Source of the DNA: UBA6164 sp045107135
GTDB lineage: Bacteria > Patescibacteriota > Gracilibacteria > BD1-5 > UBA6164
Assembly: GCA_045107135.1 (NCBI GenBank)
Contig: JASFZI010000075.1
Location: 1-5,636 of the forward strand
Direction: 5' to 3'
Length of the DNA: 5,636 nt
Of this stretch, positions 3,601 through 5,636 are shown in pieces. Under the pieces are notes generated by a model that ran no database searches, was not told the origin of the DNA, and worked only from the letters and a program-made list of their open reading frames with translations. A program made the position numbers and the translations under genes. Each line of letters opens with the position of its first letter. The stretch's first letter is position 1.

Positions 3601-5636
3601 ATGTTATTAAAAAAATATTTATTAAACTTTTGGACTATGTTACATATAATTACTCAATATAAACAGCTATTTAATAGTTTTGTTATGAATACTGAGGCTT
3701 GAAAACATGAATGAATGTCAGCTTTGACATCATTAGAAAATACAGAACTTACCCAACAACAAGTAAGTGATTTACAAATGCATAAAGAATTTATTGAAAA
3801 TTTTGATATGGATTTAGATTCAAAGGATAATATTAAAATAGGACTTTTACAAAGTAAGTTAAATAAATTGTGAATAAAAGATTATGAATGACAAGCCTTA
3901 AGTGAGGATACGATGTGGTGAGATAAAACAGCTTCGGCATTAGAAAAAGCAAAAAACTTATTAAACAAATATCAAACAGAAAAAAATCCTGTATTATTAA
4001 AATCACAAGAAAAAACTCAAGGTTTATCTGAAGAATTACCTGAAGAAAAACCAAAAACAACTGTAGTTTTAGAACAAATAATAAAAACAAAAGAAAAAAC
4101 AGATAGTACTTTAGAATGAACATTTAGTAATAAAATTGATTGATCTGAATTAAGATGATTGATTAATTCTAACTCATTAAATGAATTATTATTATCATGA
4201 GAAAATATAAAAACTCTTTTTAGTGATTTATCAAATATTGCTAAAAATAATAATTTAGATACAGAGACTAATGAAAAATGAGAAAAAATAGAAATCTATG
4301 ATTTTACTCCATTTAATATTTCAGAATTAAAAACAGAATTTAGAAAATATTGATATGAAGCTGATTGATTTTTTTGATGAGAAGAAATGTGAGCATTATT
4401 TCAAATTTTAGAAAATGTAGTAGAAACTCAAAAATCAATTCCAGATTTAAATATTAAGGATAAAATCTGAATATTATTAGATTATAATGCTGATGGAGCC
4501 TTAGATGATAATGTTCATTTTTATACTAAAGAAATAGAACTTTTTAATGAAATAAAGGATGAAACAGAGTTTTCAAATTTATTAACAAATTTAGGTTATA
4601 ACTGAGTTGAAGATTTTAATAAACAATTTTGAGATAATTATTTTGTAGCAAGAGAAAATTTTAAAACTAGATTAGCTAATATACTTGATAATAGATTAAA
4701 TATTAATCCTGTAGAATTATTAGAATCAAAAACAGCTGTAACTGAAAAAGTAAAAGCCTATAATGATGCAATAGACGCAATAGAATGAAATGAAAAATAT
4801 AAAGAAATTCAATTAATGGATAAAGATTTAGCTAACAAGATTAAATTTGAATGAGCTGGACTTATTTTATGAGCTACAGAATGATGAGCTGTTTCTTTTA
4901 ATATTTCAGAAGTTACAAATCAAATTATTGATTCAATTCAATTTTGAGTAATCAATGGAACTTTATGATTTAGTTTTAATAAAAAACTTATTAATATAGA
5001 TGATTGAGCTTTTACTTTAAATATATGAGCAGCTAATTTTATTCCTTATATAGCAGCAAGTGCAAAATTATATGAATCTAAATTAGAAGAGTTTGAAAAT
5101 TTATTCCCAAATAAAATTGAAGAGTGAGCAAGAGTTACATTTTGAGCAGGAGTTACAATAACGGGTGCAGGGGTATGATTAGATTTATCAAGAATTGATG
5201 AAAATACAGAACGTTGAATGGAACAAATGCTTGAACAAATGTGAATTACTCTTGATAAAATTTTAGTATTTATTGAAAAATGACAAGCTTTTGAGGAAAC
5301 TTGATTAAATGATTCAAAAGAAAACAGAGATGCATTTAATAGATTATGAGAATTATATAATTCTTATTGAGATGCATGAATAGTTTTCTTAAAAGAGTGA
5401 GCATTAAATAATTATAAAAGAGAATTATATGAACAAGCCTCTGGTGGACATCTTGTATGAATTTCAGCTTGAGCATCTATATGATTTGATGAATGATTTG
5501 GTAAAATTTTATGAGTAATAGGTATTCATTGAGAATATCATTCAATAGAATGGAAAGAATCACAAAAAGCAGTAGATAAAAATACTACAAGTAGTGAATA
5601 TATGAAATGAATAGAAACTAGAGATGTAGAATTAGC
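3601..5636 (+). CDS. Large unrecognised protein, glycine-rich, 5' part only
   Basis: With UGA as Gly the frame stays open for 678 codons and runs off the window. I do not recognise a family. Residues 79-118 (LLQSKLNKLG then a WGDKTASAL stretch) and, more weakly, 243-270 (LKTEFRKYGYEADG) resemble the peptidoglycan-binding PG_binding_1 repeat. A charged linker with PEEKPK follows the first (about 121-160). Residues 294-302 (DYNADGALD) look like a calcium loop of the EF-hand or dockerin type, without the final acidic residue. Regions at about 415-530 and 617-652 alternate polar and hydrophobic residues with many glycines (VTFGAGVTITGAGVGLDL; LVGISAGASIGF) and look like beta strands, separated by a helical charged stretch. 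About 45 of 58 glycines are TGA. The start at 3601 gives a short KK plus hydrophobic N-terminus (6-17), a poor signal peptide; ATG codons at 3637 and 3685 are alternatives. A cell-surface role is inference from these traits and the neighbouring LPETG gene. Confidence 0.85.

Noticed and set aside
3833..4123. Minus-strand ORF of 96 codons, Phe/Leu-rich and apparently membrane-like
   Set aside because: It is the antisense shadow of the large plus-strand gene. Its hydrophobic look comes from the complement of A-rich Lys/Glu codons, and it survives only because plus-strand frames are open there.
126..5636. Pseudogenes or widespread frameshifts and nonsense mutations
   Set aside because: Under the standard code every gene looks broken, but all interruptions are TGA. 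No in-frame TAA or TAG and no frame change is needed, and the products match family lengths.
1..5636. CRISPR array, tRNA genes, insertion sequence or prophage
   Set aside because: I saw no spaced direct repeats, cloverleaf-type sequences, transposase motifs or terminal inverted repeats on either strand. The gaps are short and explained by promoters, hairpins and a terminator.

Overview
The window reads as protein-coding only if UGA is translated as glycine (genetic code 25). This points to a Candidate Phyla Radiation bacterium of the Gracilibacteria (BD1-5) or Absconditabacteria (SR1). Under the standard code every gene here is shattered. With UGA = Gly, six plus-strand reading frames run from start to TAA or to the window edge, and UGA falls on glycines that are invariant in known families, such as the PyrH nucleotide-binding loop. 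Tryptophan is still UGG: a UGA-UGG pair encodes the conserved Gly-Trp of YidC. The DNA is strongly AT-rich, arginine is almost all AGA/AGG, every visible stop is TAA, and no annotated start has a clear Shine-Dalgarno sequence. I cannot decide between the two phyla from this sequence alone.

Layout, all on the plus strand. Positions 1-105 hold the 3' end of an unrecognised gene. Next comes pyrH (UMP kinase, 126-821), a 117-base gap with a good sigma70-type promoter and a leader hairpin, then the classic cluster rpmH (ribosomal protein L34, 939-1184), rnpA (RNase P protein, 1207-1548) and yidC (membrane insertase, 1549-2709). rnpA and yidC abut with no gap. A second strong promoter precedes a secreted 225-residue protein that ends in an LPETG cell-wall sorting signal (2794-3471) and is closed by an intrinsic terminator (3493-3525). 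The last 2036 bases are the start of a large unrecognised protein (3601 to beyond the window end). It is extremely rich in UGA-glycine, with two weak peptidoglycan-binding-like segments, one calcium-loop-like motif and glycine-rich segments that look like beta strands.

How they fit together. The first half is housekeeping: pyrimidine nucleotide supply, ribosome assembly, tRNA 5' processing and membrane protein insertion. The second half is cell-surface material: a sortase-type anchored protein and a large, possibly extracellular protein. The sorting signal fits a Gram-positive-like (monoderm) envelope. The most novel content is in the two surface-type genes, the extended L34, and the uneven use of UGA versus GGN glycine codons between genes.
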